Assembly (NCBI GenBank): GCA_947503245.1
Contig: CANNCV010000001.1
Span: 743,501-807,500 of the forward strand
Reading direction: 5' to 3'
Source: an uncultured Sphingomonadaceae bacterium
GTDB lineage: Bacteria; Pseudomonadota; Alphaproteobacteria; Sphingomonadales; Sphingomonadaceae
Length of the DNA: 64,000 bases
The position numbers were made by a program, and so were the translations under genes. Shown here one piece after another: positions 51,211 through 60,463 of this stretch; positions within the stretch are counted from its first letter, which is position 1, and the number at the start of each line of letters is the position of its first letter. Under the pieces are notes generated by a model that was given only the letters and a program-made list of their open reading frames with translations, was not told the DNA's origin and did not search any database.

Positions 51211-52062
51211 ATGTTGTCCAGATTGCCATTATCCAATGCGAAAAACAGCAGCCAAGGTTTTTGGTTCTGGGTAATATTGGCGATTATAACCGTGCTTCTG
51301 ATTATACAGACTGTGCGGTTCATACTGTTGCTGGTCAGTCCTGCTACTCCTGTTGGCGGTTGGCAGCCGCGACAGGCCGTGATTGCATCACCTGAAGAGC
51401 GAGAGGCAATATTGTCGCGCTATAATCCCTTTTCCGGTGAAACATTGGCTGCAACGCCGCAAAGCGACGGGCCAGTGCGCGTTACTGCTTTGGACCTTGT
51501 GCTATATGGCACTCGCATGAATGCTGTCACTGGCAGAGGTTCGGCCATTATTGCCGGGAATGACGGGGTTCAGCAAAATTTTCTGATCGGTGATGAAGTG
51601 ATCCCCGGCGTCAAATTGGTGGCAGTGGCCTTTGATAATGTCACGCTGGAACGTGGCGGCGCTCGGGAAAGCCTGTTTATTGATCAATCAGATGATGTCA
51701 CGCCGGTTAGCCCTGAACCACCTCAACCTGTTGCCAATTCGGCAGGGGCGGGGCAGCCAGAAGCGGCAAGACCCGATGGCAATAATGCTGCCCTTTTGGC
51801 AACGGGCGTCAGTTTTTTGCCGCGTCAGGATGGCAGCAAGGTAACTGGCCTCAGCGTAAATGCGCAGGGCGATGGCGCGGTTTTCAAAAGGCTGGGTTTT
51901 AGAGAGGGTGATGTCATTGTCGCTTATGACGGCAATAAGATCACCAGCGCGAAAGACACCAGTGCCCTGATAGCCAAAGCCCGACCGGGCAGCCGTTTCT
52001 CCGTGCTGGTGGAGCGCGGAGCAAATATTGTCCCTATTGCGATTATTATACCGGAAAATTGA
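51211..52062 (+). CDS. gspC: Type II secretion protein GspC
   Basis: Inner-membrane link between the assembly platform and the secretin. 283 residues: TM (about 22-44, FWVILAIITVLLIIQTVRFILLL), a periplasmic homology region (about 80-145, with LVLYGTRMNAVTGRGSAII and FLIGDEVIPGVKLVAV), a Pro/Gly linker (about 170-195) and a C-terminal PDZ domain (about 205-283, with LGFREGDVIVAYDGNKI). First gene of the operon; ends overlapping gspD by one base (TGATG). Confidence 0.92.
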   Translation: MLSRLPLSNAKNSSQGFWFWVILAIITVLLIIQTVRFILLLVSPATPVGGWQPRQAVIASPEEREAILSRYNPFSGETLAATPQSDGPVRVTALDLVLYGTRMNAVTGRGSAIIAGNDGVQQNFLIGDEVIPGVKLVAVAFDNVTLERGGARESLFIDQSDDVTPVSPEPPQPVANSAGAGQPEAARPDGNNAALLATGVSFLPRQDGSKVTGLSVNAQGDGAVFKRLGFREGDVIVAYDGNKITSAKDTSALIAKARPGSRFSVLVERGANIVPIAIIIPEN

Positions 52063-54245
52063 TGCGATATATTTTGATGATTTGCGCCGTTTTGGCCCTT
52101 ATGAACAGCGCGCCGCTGGCCGCGCAGCACACATTGAATGTGCGCGATGCCGATATTCGGGCCTTTATCGCAGATGCTGCAGAAGTAACCGGGCGGACAT
52201 TCATAGTTGATGCGCGGGTTAATGGCACGGTATCGGTCGTGTCTGACCGGCCACTTAGCCGCTCCGAATATTTTGAGATATTTCTTTCAACGATGCGGGC
52301 CAATGGTCTGGTCGCTATCCCGACAAGCAATGGTGCTTATCGTATTCAACCGGTTGCCGGTTCTGCGGCACAGGCCTCTCCGGGCAATAGCCGCACTGCG
52401 CGGCGTGACCAATTTGTAACCGATGTTTTCCGCCTCAAATCCATTGATGCAACATCGGCTGCGGAATCATTGCGCCCATTGGTCAGCAATGAAGGGTCTT
52501 TGACGGCCAATCTGGCGGCAAACACAGTCATTATAGCTGATTTTGCCGATAATGTGCGGCGGATACGTCAATTGGTTGCGCAAATTGACAAAGACAATGC
52601 AGCGACGCAGCTGGTAACGCTCGACAATGCCGGTGCGCGCGAAATTGCAGTTGCCTTGCAGCAATTGGTGCCTGCGCGGCAGGGCACACAGGCCGTTTCG
52701 GTTGTCCCTATTGATAGCAGCAATTCCATCGCACTACGCGGTGACCCTGCGACTTTGGCGCGGCTCACCGCTTTGGCGGCGCAGCTTGATGCGCGCGCAG
52801 CCAATGGTTCGGAAATTCGCGTGGTATGGCTTGATTATGCCGATGCGGAAACTCTGGTTCCGGTATTGGAGACACTGGTTGGCCAGCGTTCATCACTGCC
52901 CACCAATTTTGCCCCCAATGCAGCCCCAGGCAGTGATGGCGCAGCAAATTCGGGCGGACAAAACCCCGCAGTTACCACATCAGCAACCGTTGTCGGCGGT
53001 AATAATGGCGCGATCAGCAGCGTTAGCGGGCGTGGGCCATCGATTATCACACGTTATCCCGGCGCCAATGCCGTCATCATTTCCGCGCCAGTGGATGTGC
53101 AGCGCAATCTTGCCGAACTGATCCGTCAGCTTGATGTTCGTCAGGAGCAAGTGCTGGTTGAAGCGATTATCGTCGAATTGTCCGACAGTGTCGCGCGCGA
53201 GCTGGGTGTGCAGTTTCTTATCGGTGGGGACAATATCCCCTTTCTTGCAACGCCATTTTCCAATGTCAGCCCGAATATTTTGGATATTGCAGGCGGCATA
53301 TTGGCGGATGAGCTGGATGAAACCACGACCACATTTAACGGCTCGACTGTGACGACCAGCACCAATAGCGCTACATCTGATTTTCTCCGTCAAAATGCTG
53401 CTTCAAGCGTATTGGGCGCACGTGGCGGCTTTGGCGGTTTTGCCGCTGATCTGGGCGGTAATGCGATTTTGGGTGCAATCATCAATGCGGTGCAGGAGGA
53501 TAATAATTCCAATATTCTCTCCACCCCGCATTTGACGGTGAACAACAATGTTCAGGGTTCAATATTGTTCGGACAGGAAATTCCGGTCAGCAGCGGCGAA
53601 GCGCTGTCCGGCAATTTCGACAATGCCTTCCGCACCATCCAACGGCAAAATGTTGGTATTGAGCTAGAGGTCAAGCCGCAAATCAATGCTGGCAATGAAG
53701 TGCGTCTGGCCCTGCGGCAAGAGGTGAGTTCGATTGTTGGGCCAGTCTCTGATGATTTTAACGAGCTTATTATCAATAAGCGTGAGATTAATACCATAGT
53801 GACGGTCGCCGATGGAGAGATTGTTGCGCTGGGTGGTTTGCTTGATGATAATGAGCGACGTACTATTCAAAAAGTGCCGTTTTTGGGCGATATACCGTTG
53901 ATTGGAGAGCTGTTTAAATCGCGCGGAAAATCACGCGTGAAGACCAATTTGCTGGTGTTTATCCGGCCAACAATTTTGCGCACGACCGAGGATGCCCGCG
54001 CCATTGCTGCGCGGCGTTATGGCTATATTCGCGACCAACAGATTTTGCGCGACCCGGAGGCAGAGCCGAGCATTGATCAACTGGTGCGCGATTATCTGGG
54101 CACGACCCCGCCCATAGCGGATGAAGCTGCACTACAGGGCGGACAGATTATCATACCCGGTCAAAATGGTGCCCAGCCTTTGCCTGACCCGGCGGAACAG
54201 ACGGACGTTCCAGCCAGCGATAATGCGGCGGCAGGAGGCCAATAG
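52062..54245 (+). CDS. gspD: Type II secretion secretin GspD
   Basis: 727 residues from ATG 52062, sharing the A of the gspC TGA. Signal peptide (about 1-21), N0-N3 domains (NVRDADIRAFIADAAEVTGRTFIVD, QFVTDVFRLKSIDATSAAESLRPLV, then TQLVTLDNAGAREIAVALQQLV), and the secretin core from about 350 with VEAIIVELSDSVARELGVQF, VPFLGDIPLIGELFKSR and TNLLVFIRPTILR. It forms the outer-membrane channel. The tail after about 690 is Ala/Gly/Pro rich. No pilotin gene is adjacent. Confidence 0.97.
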   Translation: MRYILMICAVLALMNSAPLAAQHTLNVRDADIRAFIADAAEVTGRTFIVDARVNGTVSVVSDRPLSRSEYFEIFLSTMRANGLVAIPTSNGAYRIQPVAGSAAQASPGNSRTARRDQFVTDVFRLKSIDATSAAESLRPLVSNEGSLTANLAANTVIIADFADNVRRIRQLVAQIDKDNAATQLVTLDNAGAREIAVALQQLVPARQGTQAVSVVPIDSSNSIALRGDPATLARLTALAAQLDARAANGSEIRVVWLDYADAETLVPVLETLVGQRSSLPTNFAPNAAPGSDGAANSGGQNPAVTTSATVVGGNNGAISSVSGRGPSIITRYPGANAVIISAPVDVQRNLAELIRQLDVRQEQVLVEAIIVELSDSVARELGVQFLIGGDNIPFLATPFSNVSPNILDIAGGILADELDETTTTFNGSTVTTSTNSATSDFLRQNAASSVLGARGGFGGFAADLGGNAILGAIINAVQEDNNSNILSTPHLTVNNNVQGSILFGQEIPVSSGEALSGNFDNAFRTIQRQNVGIELEVKPQINAGNEVRLALRQEVSSIVGPVSDDFNELIINKREINTIVTVADGEIVALGGLLDDNERRTIQKVPFLGDIPLIGELFKSRGKSRVKTNLLVFIRPTILRTTEDARAIAARRYGYIRDQQILRDPEAEPSIDQLVRDYLGTTPPIADEAALQGGQIIIPGQNGAQPLPDPAEQTDVPASDNAAAGGQ

Positions 54246-54248
54246 GCA

Positions 54249-55811
54249 ATGGCCCATATTCGCAAAGGCGATGCTGTGGCGGAGAAGGACGCTGACAATG
54301 CCGGTATCGGTGAAACGCAGCGCTTAAGCCAGCCATTGGTCACTATACCCTATGCCTTTGCCAAAGAGAATGGGGTCATCTTATTGGGTGATCGCGGTGG
54401 CTGCCTGTTAGTGGCGCTGCGTGAAGCAGCGGACCCATTGGTGCTGATTGAAGTGCGTCGCTATTTGTCTGCGCCCTTTGATATCGAATTCACCGCGCAA
54501 TCGGAATTTGACCGGCTATTGGCTGACCAATATGCCATTGACGGCGATGCTGCGGAAATGGCCCAGTCTATCGGTCGGCGCGAGGGCGAAAGTCTGGACG
54601 ATCTTGCCGATACGCTGCCCACTGCTGAAGATTTGCTCGACAGTTCCGATGATGCCCCTGCGATCAGGCTGATCAATGGCATCATTGCCGATGCGGCGCG
54701 ACAGGGAGTCTCCGACATTCATATTGAGCCCTATGAAACGGGGCTTGTCATCCGCATGCGGGTTGATGGCGTGCTGAATGAAAAATTGCGTATGCCTGCC
54801 CATGTCGCGCCGGTTGTGGTGAGCCGTATCAAGGTGATGGCGCGACTGGATATTGCTGAACGGCGGATTCCTCAGGATGGACGCATTGGTCTGACCATTG
54901 GTGGTAAGCTCATCGATGTGCGTGTTTCAACCTTGCCCAGCCGCGCAGGCGAACGTGTCGTGCTGCGTTTGCTTGATAAAGAAAACGCCAATATTAGCCT
55001 CGACCTTTTGGGCATGAGCGCTGAGGTCCATGAGATTATGCATGGCGCACTGCAGGAGCCAAATGGCATTGTTCTTGTCACTGGGCCAACGGGTGCGGGC
55101 AAAACGACCACGCTTTATGCCTGTCTGAAACAGCTTAATGACGGCTCGCGCAATATGCTGACGGTGGAAGACCCTGTGGAATATGCCGTTGATGGTGTTG
55201 GCCAGACACAGGTGAACAGCAAGGTGGGCCTGACATTCGCGGCTGGCCTGCGCGCGATTTTGCGGCAAGACCCTGATGTCGTGATGGTCGGAGAGATACG
55301 CGACCGCGAAACTGCAGACATTGCAGTGCAGGCTTCTTTGACGGGGCATTTGGTGCTTTCTACCGTACACACCAATGATGCGATTGGCGCGATTACGCGG
55401 CTGCGCGACATGAAGATAGAACCCTTTTTGCTGGCATCGACCTTAAGAGCGGTGGTCGCGCAGCGGCTGGTGCGTAGGCTTTGCCCTGAATGCCGTGAAC
55501 CCGTGCAATCTGATGCCAGCATGGCGTCTTTGCTGGGCTTCGAAAAGGACACTCTCGTCTACCGTCCCGTTGGCTGCAAGGCCTGTAACAATAGCGGTTA
55601 TCAAGGGCGCATCGGTGTATTTGAAGCTGTTCGCATTGATGACACTATTCGCAAATTGATCAACAGTGGCGGCGATGAAACATTGATCGCGCGGCATGCA
55701 TTTTCGCATGCGCCCAATCTGGGTTCCGCGGCGCGCAAATTGGTGCGCTCTGGCGAGACAACGCCGGAAGAAGCGATCCGCATTTCCCGCAGCGAAGATG
55801 AAGACCGTTAA
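54249..55811 (+). CDS. gspE: Type II secretion ATPase GspE
   Basis: 520 residues. Walker A GPTGAGKTTT (about 279-288), Walker B-like DPDVVMVGEIRDRETA, the HTND-His box LSTVHTNDAIGAITRL, and the C-terminal zinc tetracysteine (CPEC near 413 and CKAC near 442). The N-terminal part has the GspE-N domain (QPLVTIPYAFAKENGVIL). Drives pseudopilus assembly. It starts 4 nt after gspD stop. Confidence 0.97.
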   Translation: MAHIRKGDAVAEKDADNAGIGETQRLSQPLVTIPYAFAKENGVILLGDRGGCLLVALREAADPLVLIEVRRYLSAPFDIEFTAQSEFDRLLADQYAIDGDAAEMAQSIGRREGESLDDLADTLPTAEDLLDSSDDAPAIRLINGIIADAARQGVSDIHIEPYETGLVIRMRVDGVLNEKLRMPAHVAPVVVSRIKVMARLDIAERRIPQDGRIGLTIGGKLIDVRVSTLPSRAGERVVLRLLDKENANISLDLLGMSAEVHEIMHGALQEPNGIVLVTGPTGAGKTTTLYACLKQLNDGSRNMLTVEDPVEYAVDGVGQTQVNSKVGLTFAAGLRAILRQDPDVVMVGEIRDRETADIAVQASLTGHLVLSTVHTNDAIGAITRLRDMKIEPFLLASTLRAVVAQRLVRRLCPECREPVQSDASMASLLGFEKDTLVYRPVGCKACNNSGYQGRIGVFEAVRIDDTIRKLINSGGDETLIARHAFSHAPNLGSAARKLVRSGETTPEEAIRISRSEDEDR

Positions 55812-55820
55812 TCGGCCGCT

Positions 55821-57047
55821 ATGCAGATATATCAATATATTGCCATTGATCCTTCAGGGCGCGAACGCCGCGGATCATTAAAGGCCGCAGATAAGCAAGC
55901 GGCCATAGCGCAATTGTCGGCGAAGAGCTGGCACATATTATCGGTTCAGCCTGGTCAGAGTGCATCATCTGCCAGTAACGGAGCAGCGGGCGCTGCATTT
56001 GCACGCAGGCGGCGTTTAAAAGCCAAGCAATTGATGCTGTTTACCCGCCAGCTATCATCACTCATGCAGGTCAGCCCATTGGAAGAAAGTCTGGGCACGA
56101 TCAGCCGACAAAGCGAAAATCCAGCGGTGCGGCACATATTGGGAGAAGTGCATAAGGGTGTGGTTGAGGGGCAGACATTGGCCGATGCTATGGCGCGAGA
56201 GCCCAAAAGCTTCCCGCCCATATATCGCGCCATGGTTTCCGCGGGCGAAAGCTCGGGCAGTCTTCCTGCAATTTCAGAACGCTTGGCAGATTTGATGGAA
56301 AAACAGGCCGCCATCCGCGGCAAGATCATCACTGCTCTGGCCTATCCCATGATTTTGGCATTGGTCGCCATGCTGGTGGTTGTCGGGCTGATGGTCTCGG
56401 TTGTGCCGCGCATTGTGGAACAGTTTGACAACGCCAAAACCGACCTGCCGCCCATTACGGATATTGTGATCGCGATTTCCAGCTTTATGGCAAATTATTG
56501 GTGGTTGATATTGGCGCTTTTGATATTGGCTATTGCCGGTTTGCTATTGGGACTGCGCAATGCACATTTTCGTTATCGCTTTGACGGGTTTTTGCTGCGC
56601 ATCCCCTTTATCGGGCGGCTTATTCGCGATGTTCATGCAGCGCGATTGGCGCGGACTTTATCAACCATGGTAGCGAGCCGATTACCATTGCTTGACGGTA
56701 TGCAGCTCACCGCGCGCACCGTGCGCAACACTGTGCTGCGCCGGTCAATGGAACAGATTGTCGAGCGTATACGCGGCGGGGGCAGTCTTTCAGGGGCGCT
56801 GAAAAGCACAGGGCATTTCCCGCCGCTTCTGGTCTATCTGGCGGCGAGCGGAGAAGCTTCTGGTCAGCTTGATACTATGTTGGAACGCGCAGCGGATTAT
56901 CTGGAGCGCGAATTTGAAAATTTCACCACCACAGTCTTATCCTTGCTGGAACCTGCGATTATTGTGATAATGGGCGGGTTGGTAGCTGTTATCATATTGT
57001 CGATCTTGCTGCCCATATTGCAGTTGCAGGATTTGACTGGGTTTTAG
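55821..57047 (+). CDS. gspF: Type II secretion platform protein GspF
   Basis: 408 residues. An N-terminal cytosolic domain MQIYQYIAIDPSGRERRGSLKAADKQAA (split at SGRERRG), then two GspF domains each with TM segments: the first ends in ITALAYPMILALVAMLVVVGLMVSVVPRIVEQF, the second in VLSLLEPAIIVIMGGLVAVIILSILLPILQ. The conserved GE pair appears as SAGESSGSLP and SGEASGQLD. Polytopic inner-membrane hub. Starts 10 nt after gspE. Confidence 0.97.
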   Translation: MQIYQYIAIDPSGRERRGSLKAADKQAAIAQLSAKSWHILSVQPGQSASSASNGAAGAAFARRRRLKAKQLMLFTRQLSSLMQVSPLEESLGTISRQSENPAVRHILGEVHKGVVEGQTLADAMAREPKSFPPIYRAMVSAGESSGSLPAISERLADLMEKQAAIRGKIITALAYPMILALVAMLVVVGLMVSVVPRIVEQFDNAKTDLPPITDIVIAISSFMANYWWLILALLILAIAGLLLGLRNAHFRYRFDGFLLRIPFIGRLIRDVHAARLARTLSTMVASRLPLLDGMQLTARTVRNTVLRRSMEQIVERIRGGGSLSGALKSTGHFPPLLVYLAASGEASGQLDTMLERAADYLEREFENFTTTVLSLLEPAIIVIMGGLVAVIILSILLPILQLQDLTGF

Positions 57048-57099
57048 CAAGAGAGACACTATCGCTATGTCATGCACAAGAAGTTCAGGACCGAATGAA

Positions 57100-57564
57100 A
57101 TGATCAGAATGATGGACAATAAGAACAGCAAGCGCAAAAAACAGCGTCAAAATGGCTTTACGCTGGTGGAGTTGCTGGTGGTTATCTTCATCTTGGGGCT
57201 GCTTGCGACCATTGTTGCGATCAATGTTCTGCCTGCACAGGACACCGCATCCATAACCACGACCAAGGCCAATATCCGTAATTTGGAACAAGCGATTGAG
57301 ACATACCGGCTGGACCATAATCGGTATCCCGAAATGGCGGATGGATTGCAGGCGTTAAAGACCGCGCCAGCATCACTGGGCGCATCTGCGCGTTATCCGG
57401 CGGGCGGCTATATTCGCGGCGAACTGCCCAAAGACCCATGGGGCAACCCCTATCAATATGTCGTGCCCGGCCCTAGCGGGACACCTTATGCGGTATATTC
57501 ACTAGGCGCAGATGGACAGCCCGGCGGCAGTGACTTGGATGCAGATATCTATGCCGGTGAGTAA
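57100..57564 (+). CDS. gspG: Major pseudopilin GspG
   Basis: From ATG 57100 the protein has 154 residues with a 19-residue leader ending RQNG and the N-methylated helix FTLVELLVVIFILGLLATIV after it (prepilin-peptidase site G|F, Glu5). The C-terminal half has the GspG-specific DPWGNPYQYVVPG and SLGADGQPGGSDLDADI, a calcium site. The frame goes upstream to 57067, but that leader would be 30 residues, longer than normal; AGGA lies 9 nt before ATG 57100. Overlaps gspH by 14 nt. Confidence 0.95.
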   Translation: MIRMMDNKNSKRKKQRQNGFTLVELLVVIFILGLLATIVAINVLPAQDTASITTTKANIRNLEQAIETYRLDHNRYPEMADGLQALKTAPASLGASARYPAGGYIRGELPKDPWGNPYQYVVPGPSGTPYAVYSLGADGQPGGSDLDADIYAGE

Positions 57565-58021
57565 AACCTCTCCTATATTTGCGAAACCGAATGGGTTTAC
57601 GCTTATCGAATTGCTGATCGTCATTGCGATTATTGGTATGGCGACGGCTGCTATTGTGCTGACTTTGCCCGGCCGTGCTCAGGCCATTCAACAGGATGCA
57701 GAGAGTTTGGCAACGCGATTATCCGCAGCGCGTGATCAGGCCGTTATAGGCGGTCAGCCGGTTGCTATATGGGTGGGGGTTAATGGCTATGGTTTTGAAG
57801 CACGGCGTGATGGCGAATGGTTGCCTATAACACAGCGCAATCTGGCCAATATTGCGTGGCGCGGTGATATTCAGGCAGATGTTGCCGATGGTGAGCGTAT
57901 GCGCATTGCCTTTGATAATACCGGTCTGCCCAATCAGGGCATGGAAATTATTTTGCGCAGCGCCGATGGCATAGCGCAAATTTCGGTCAACGATTTGGGT
58001 GAGATAGACATTGTCCGTTGA
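57551..58021 (+). CDS. gspH: Minor pseudopilin GspH
   Basis: 156 residues from ATG 57551: leader of 15 residues (MPVSKTSPIFAKPNG), then FTLIELLIVIAIIGMATAAIV with the prepilin helix. The soluble part has VAIWVGVNGYGFEARRDGEW and INDLGEIDIVR-like end VNDLGEIDIV, as GspH. It would follow GspG in the pseudopilus. After it, gspI-J-K are missing; the gspL frame begins 11 nt before its stop. Confidence 0.9.
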   Translation: MPVSKTSPIFAKPNGFTLIELLIVIAIIGMATAAIVLTLPGRAQAIQQDAESLATRLSAARDQAVIGGQPVAIWVGVNGYGFEARRDGEWLPITQRNLANIAWRGDIQADVADGERMRIAFDNTGLPNQGMEIILRSADGIAQISVNDLGEIDIVR

Positions 58022-59156
58022 CGGCATCCATCTGATTTTATCGCCAATAGGTGACAATAGCCAAGGAACTGGCGCGCATTATGCGTGGTGGAAGGTCCTG
58101 TCTGGCCGGATAGTACAATATGGCCGCGATAGTGATGTACTCGCGGCATCCGGCTTTACACAGGGCGCTGAACCCGACCGTGTGACATTGCTGCTATCCA
58201 ATGATGATGCCGCAGTGCGTATCCACCGCTTTGCCGATATAACCCCTCAACAGGCCATTGCTGCTGCACAGGCCGAGGCGTTGAGCGCAGCGATAGATGC
58301 TGATGATGATCTGCACAGTGCAGCAGCGCTTTTTGAACATAGCTCAGCAGCAATAGCTGCCGTCTCTGCCGTAGTGCGTAAGAGCGTGTTGCAGACCCGT
58401 TTGGCGCAGTTGCAGGATATGGGACTGACACCCGATTATGTGGTGCCTGCAGCAACGCTGATGCCTTTGCCAGATAGCGGCTATGCATATTTTGCATTGG
58501 CTGATCACAATTATCTGCTGGGGCAGGATTTGGCCGCTGCGGATGACCGCGCCTTGCGACAGGCATTGCTTATCGATCAAGAGCCAGAGCTTTTGGATGA
58601 GGATAGGGTGCATGCAGCTTTGTCCGATTTGCCGTCAGCGCACTTGCCCAATTTGCGCCATGGTGCATTCGTTAAGCAGATGTCCAACGCATATATGACC
58701 CCTGTCAGGGCAAAATGGTTGGCTGGGATGGCCGCCGCCTTGCTGATTATCACATTATTGATACCAGCGGTTCGGCTCTGGATATATAGCAGTGCTGAAG
58801 ATGCGGCTATATCGGCAGTTTTGACGAAAGTTCAGGCCGATTTTCCTGCAGCAACGGATTTGGGCACTGCACGCAATCTGGTCGATGATACGCTTGCGCG
58901 GCGCGGTGCAGGGGCGAGTATATTCTCTGTGCCTGCTGCTGCTTTGTTGCGTGCGCTGGAGGAAAGCAAAGGCATTGTTTTGCAAGATCTGGCTTATCAA
59001 CCCGGAGGCGTGATCGCAGCACGAATAAACGCCGAAAATACCGAAAATGTGCGGTTGTTTATGGAAAACTTGCAGATAAACCAAGGTTTCACTCTGACCT
59101 GTCAGCAATGTGATCAACCTGGCCAGACGGTTTTTGATATAACGGTGCGCGGATGA
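58011..59156 (+). CDS. gspL: Type II secretion protein GspL
   Basis: 381 residues from TTG 58011, overlapping gspH by 11 nt. The N-terminal half is an actin-like cytosolic domain (LLLSNDDAAVRIHRF, GLTPDYVVPAATLMPLP), TM at about 242-262 (AGMAAALLIITLLIPAVRLWIY) and a periplasmic ferredoxin-like C-terminus (VLQDLAYQPGGVIAARI ... NLQINQGFTL). It couples the GspE ATPase to the pseudopilins. Direct junction with gspH is unusual. Confidence 0.85.
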   Translation: MSVDGIHLILSPIGDNSQGTGAHYAWWKVLSGRIVQYGRDSDVLAASGFTQGAEPDRVTLLLSNDDAAVRIHRFADITPQQAIAAAQAEALSAAIDADDDLHSAAALFEHSSAAIAAVSAVVRKSVLQTRLAQLQDMGLTPDYVVPAATLMPLPDSGYAYFALADHNYLLGQDLAAADDRALRQALLIDQEPELLDEDRVHAALSDLPSAHLPNLRHGAFVKQMSNAYMTPVRAKWLAGMAAALLIITLLIPAVRLWIYSSAEDAAISAVLTKVQADFPAATDLGTARNLVDDTLARRGAGASIFSVPAAALLRALEESKGIVLQDLAYQPGGVIAARINAENTENVRLFMENLQINQGFTLTCQQCDQPGQTVFDITVRG

Positions 59157-59668
59157 TGGACACTGCAAAAAACTGGTTTTGGGCATTGACGCGCAGGGAG
59201 CAAATATTGCTCGGCATTGCGGCTGGCCTGTTGCTCTTTATCATAGTGGTTTTTGGCATAGTTCGGCCACTTTGGGTGGGCAGTTTTGCTGCAGAGCGCA
59301 GCTATCAAGACAGCGCCTATAAGGCAGCACAGCTTGATGCGCGCTATGCTATATTACAATCTGCTCCGCAGCGAGCGCCTGCCCCGGCGGGCAATTTGGT
59401 GCAGATTTTGGCTACCGATGCCGGTCAGCGCGGTATCACTCTTGATAGCAATAGTGCGAGCGGTGCAGATGGAGCATTGGTGGCGATTGAGGGCGTTAAT
59501 CCTAACAGTTTTCTGCAATGGTCGCTGGCTCTTGAGGCGCAGGGCATCATACTCACCCAATTGTCAATGCGTCCGCTGTCACCCACGCCGTCTATTGCCG
59601 GCAATGTCTCTAACTCTGTACACAATGTGTCCGTACGCGCTGTCTTTTCGCGCGCTGCAAATAACTAA
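59153..59668 (+). CDS. gspM: Type II secretion protein GspM
   Basis: 171 residues: short cytosolic start TAKNWFWALTRREQILLGIA (split by TM from about 20, AAGLLLFIIVVFGIV), and a periplasmic ferredoxin-like domain (NSFLQWSLALEAQGIILTQLSM). It pairs with GspL in the inner membrane. ATGA overlaps the gspL stop. The usual WxxLxPRERxxL motif reads WFWALTRREQILL. Confidence 0.88.
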   Translation: MMDTAKNWFWALTRREQILLGIAAGLLLFIIVVFGIVRPLWVGSFAAERSYQDSAYKAAQLDARYAILQSAPQRAPAPAGNLVQILATDAGQRGITLDSNSASGADGALVAIEGVNPNSFLQWSLALEAQGIILTQLSMRPLSPTPSIAGNVSNSVHNVSVRAVFSRAANN

Positions 59669-59694
59669 AATAGCCCCATTATTCGGAGACTCTG

Positions 59695-60405
59695 ATGCGC
59701 CGTCTTATTGTTACTCTTCTGGTTTTGCTCTGCATCATAGGGGCGGCTTTAGCATTCTTCCCCATGCACTTGGCCATTGGTCTGGCCGGTGTCGATAAGG
59801 CAGGCTTTGCGGCACAGCAAGTGAGCGGCAGTATTTGGAATGGGCGGTTAGAAAATGCGCAATTTCGCGGGATTGATCTGGGCAATTTGGATGCGGGGCT
59901 GGAACCTTCCACCCTGTTGGGAAAGCCATCAATAGCGGTACGCCGGGCCAATGCAGAAGGTGACGAATTTACCGCACGGTTAAGTGGATCGGCAGGAAAA
60001 TTGGTGGTGGAGGATGCGATGGGGGACATTCCCCTTGCGGCAATGTCCGGCAGAATACCCGTGTCTACAGCCCATATTGATGATGGCAATATTACTCTTG
60101 ATAATGGCCGCTGTGTTTCTGCTTCGGGCAATATTCGCGTTAAGCCCAGTGGATTGTTCGCGCGCTTTGTGGCGCAGCAGGGTTTGCTGGGAACAATCAG
60201 CTGCCAAGGTGACAATCTGTCAATGCAGGTTGCGAGCGCCGAAGATGGTACGCAGTTGCTTATCTCTATCGACCCGCAAAGGCGCTATGTCATGACTCTC
60301 GTATTAGCAGGGCAAGCGCCGGAATTGGCGATTGCATTGCAAAGATTGGGTTTTGCAAAAACTGGCGACAAGCTGTCGATCAGCCATTCGGGTGTCTTGC
60401 GCTAG
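59695..60405 (+). CDS. gspN: Type II secretion protein GspN
   Basis: 236 residues. A single N-terminal TM (about 2-23, RLIVTLLVLLCIIGAALAFF), then the GspN signature: HLAIGLAGVDKAGFAAQQVSGSIWNGRLENAQFRGIDLGNLD split as VSGSIWNGRL. GspN is an accessory inner-membrane component found in many, not all, T2SS. It begins 26 nt after gspM and closes the operon. Its presence supports a real T2SS rather than a stray pseudopilus operon. Confidence 0.9.
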   Translation: MRRLIVTLLVLLCIIGAALAFFPMHLAIGLAGVDKAGFAAQQVSGSIWNGRLENAQFRGIDLGNLDAGLEPSTLLGKPSIAVRRANAEGDEFTARLSGSAGKLVVEDAMGDIPLAAMSGRIPVSTAHIDDGNITLDNGRCVSASGNIRVKPSGLFARFVAQQGLLGTISCQGDNLSMQVASAEDGTQLLISIDPQRRYVMTLVLAGQAPELAIALQRLGFAKTGDKLSISHSGVLR

Positions 60406-60463
60406 GCCGATTGCGCTCTAGAAGCATCCTATAAATATAAAATAAGATTGAGAGGCACAGCCA

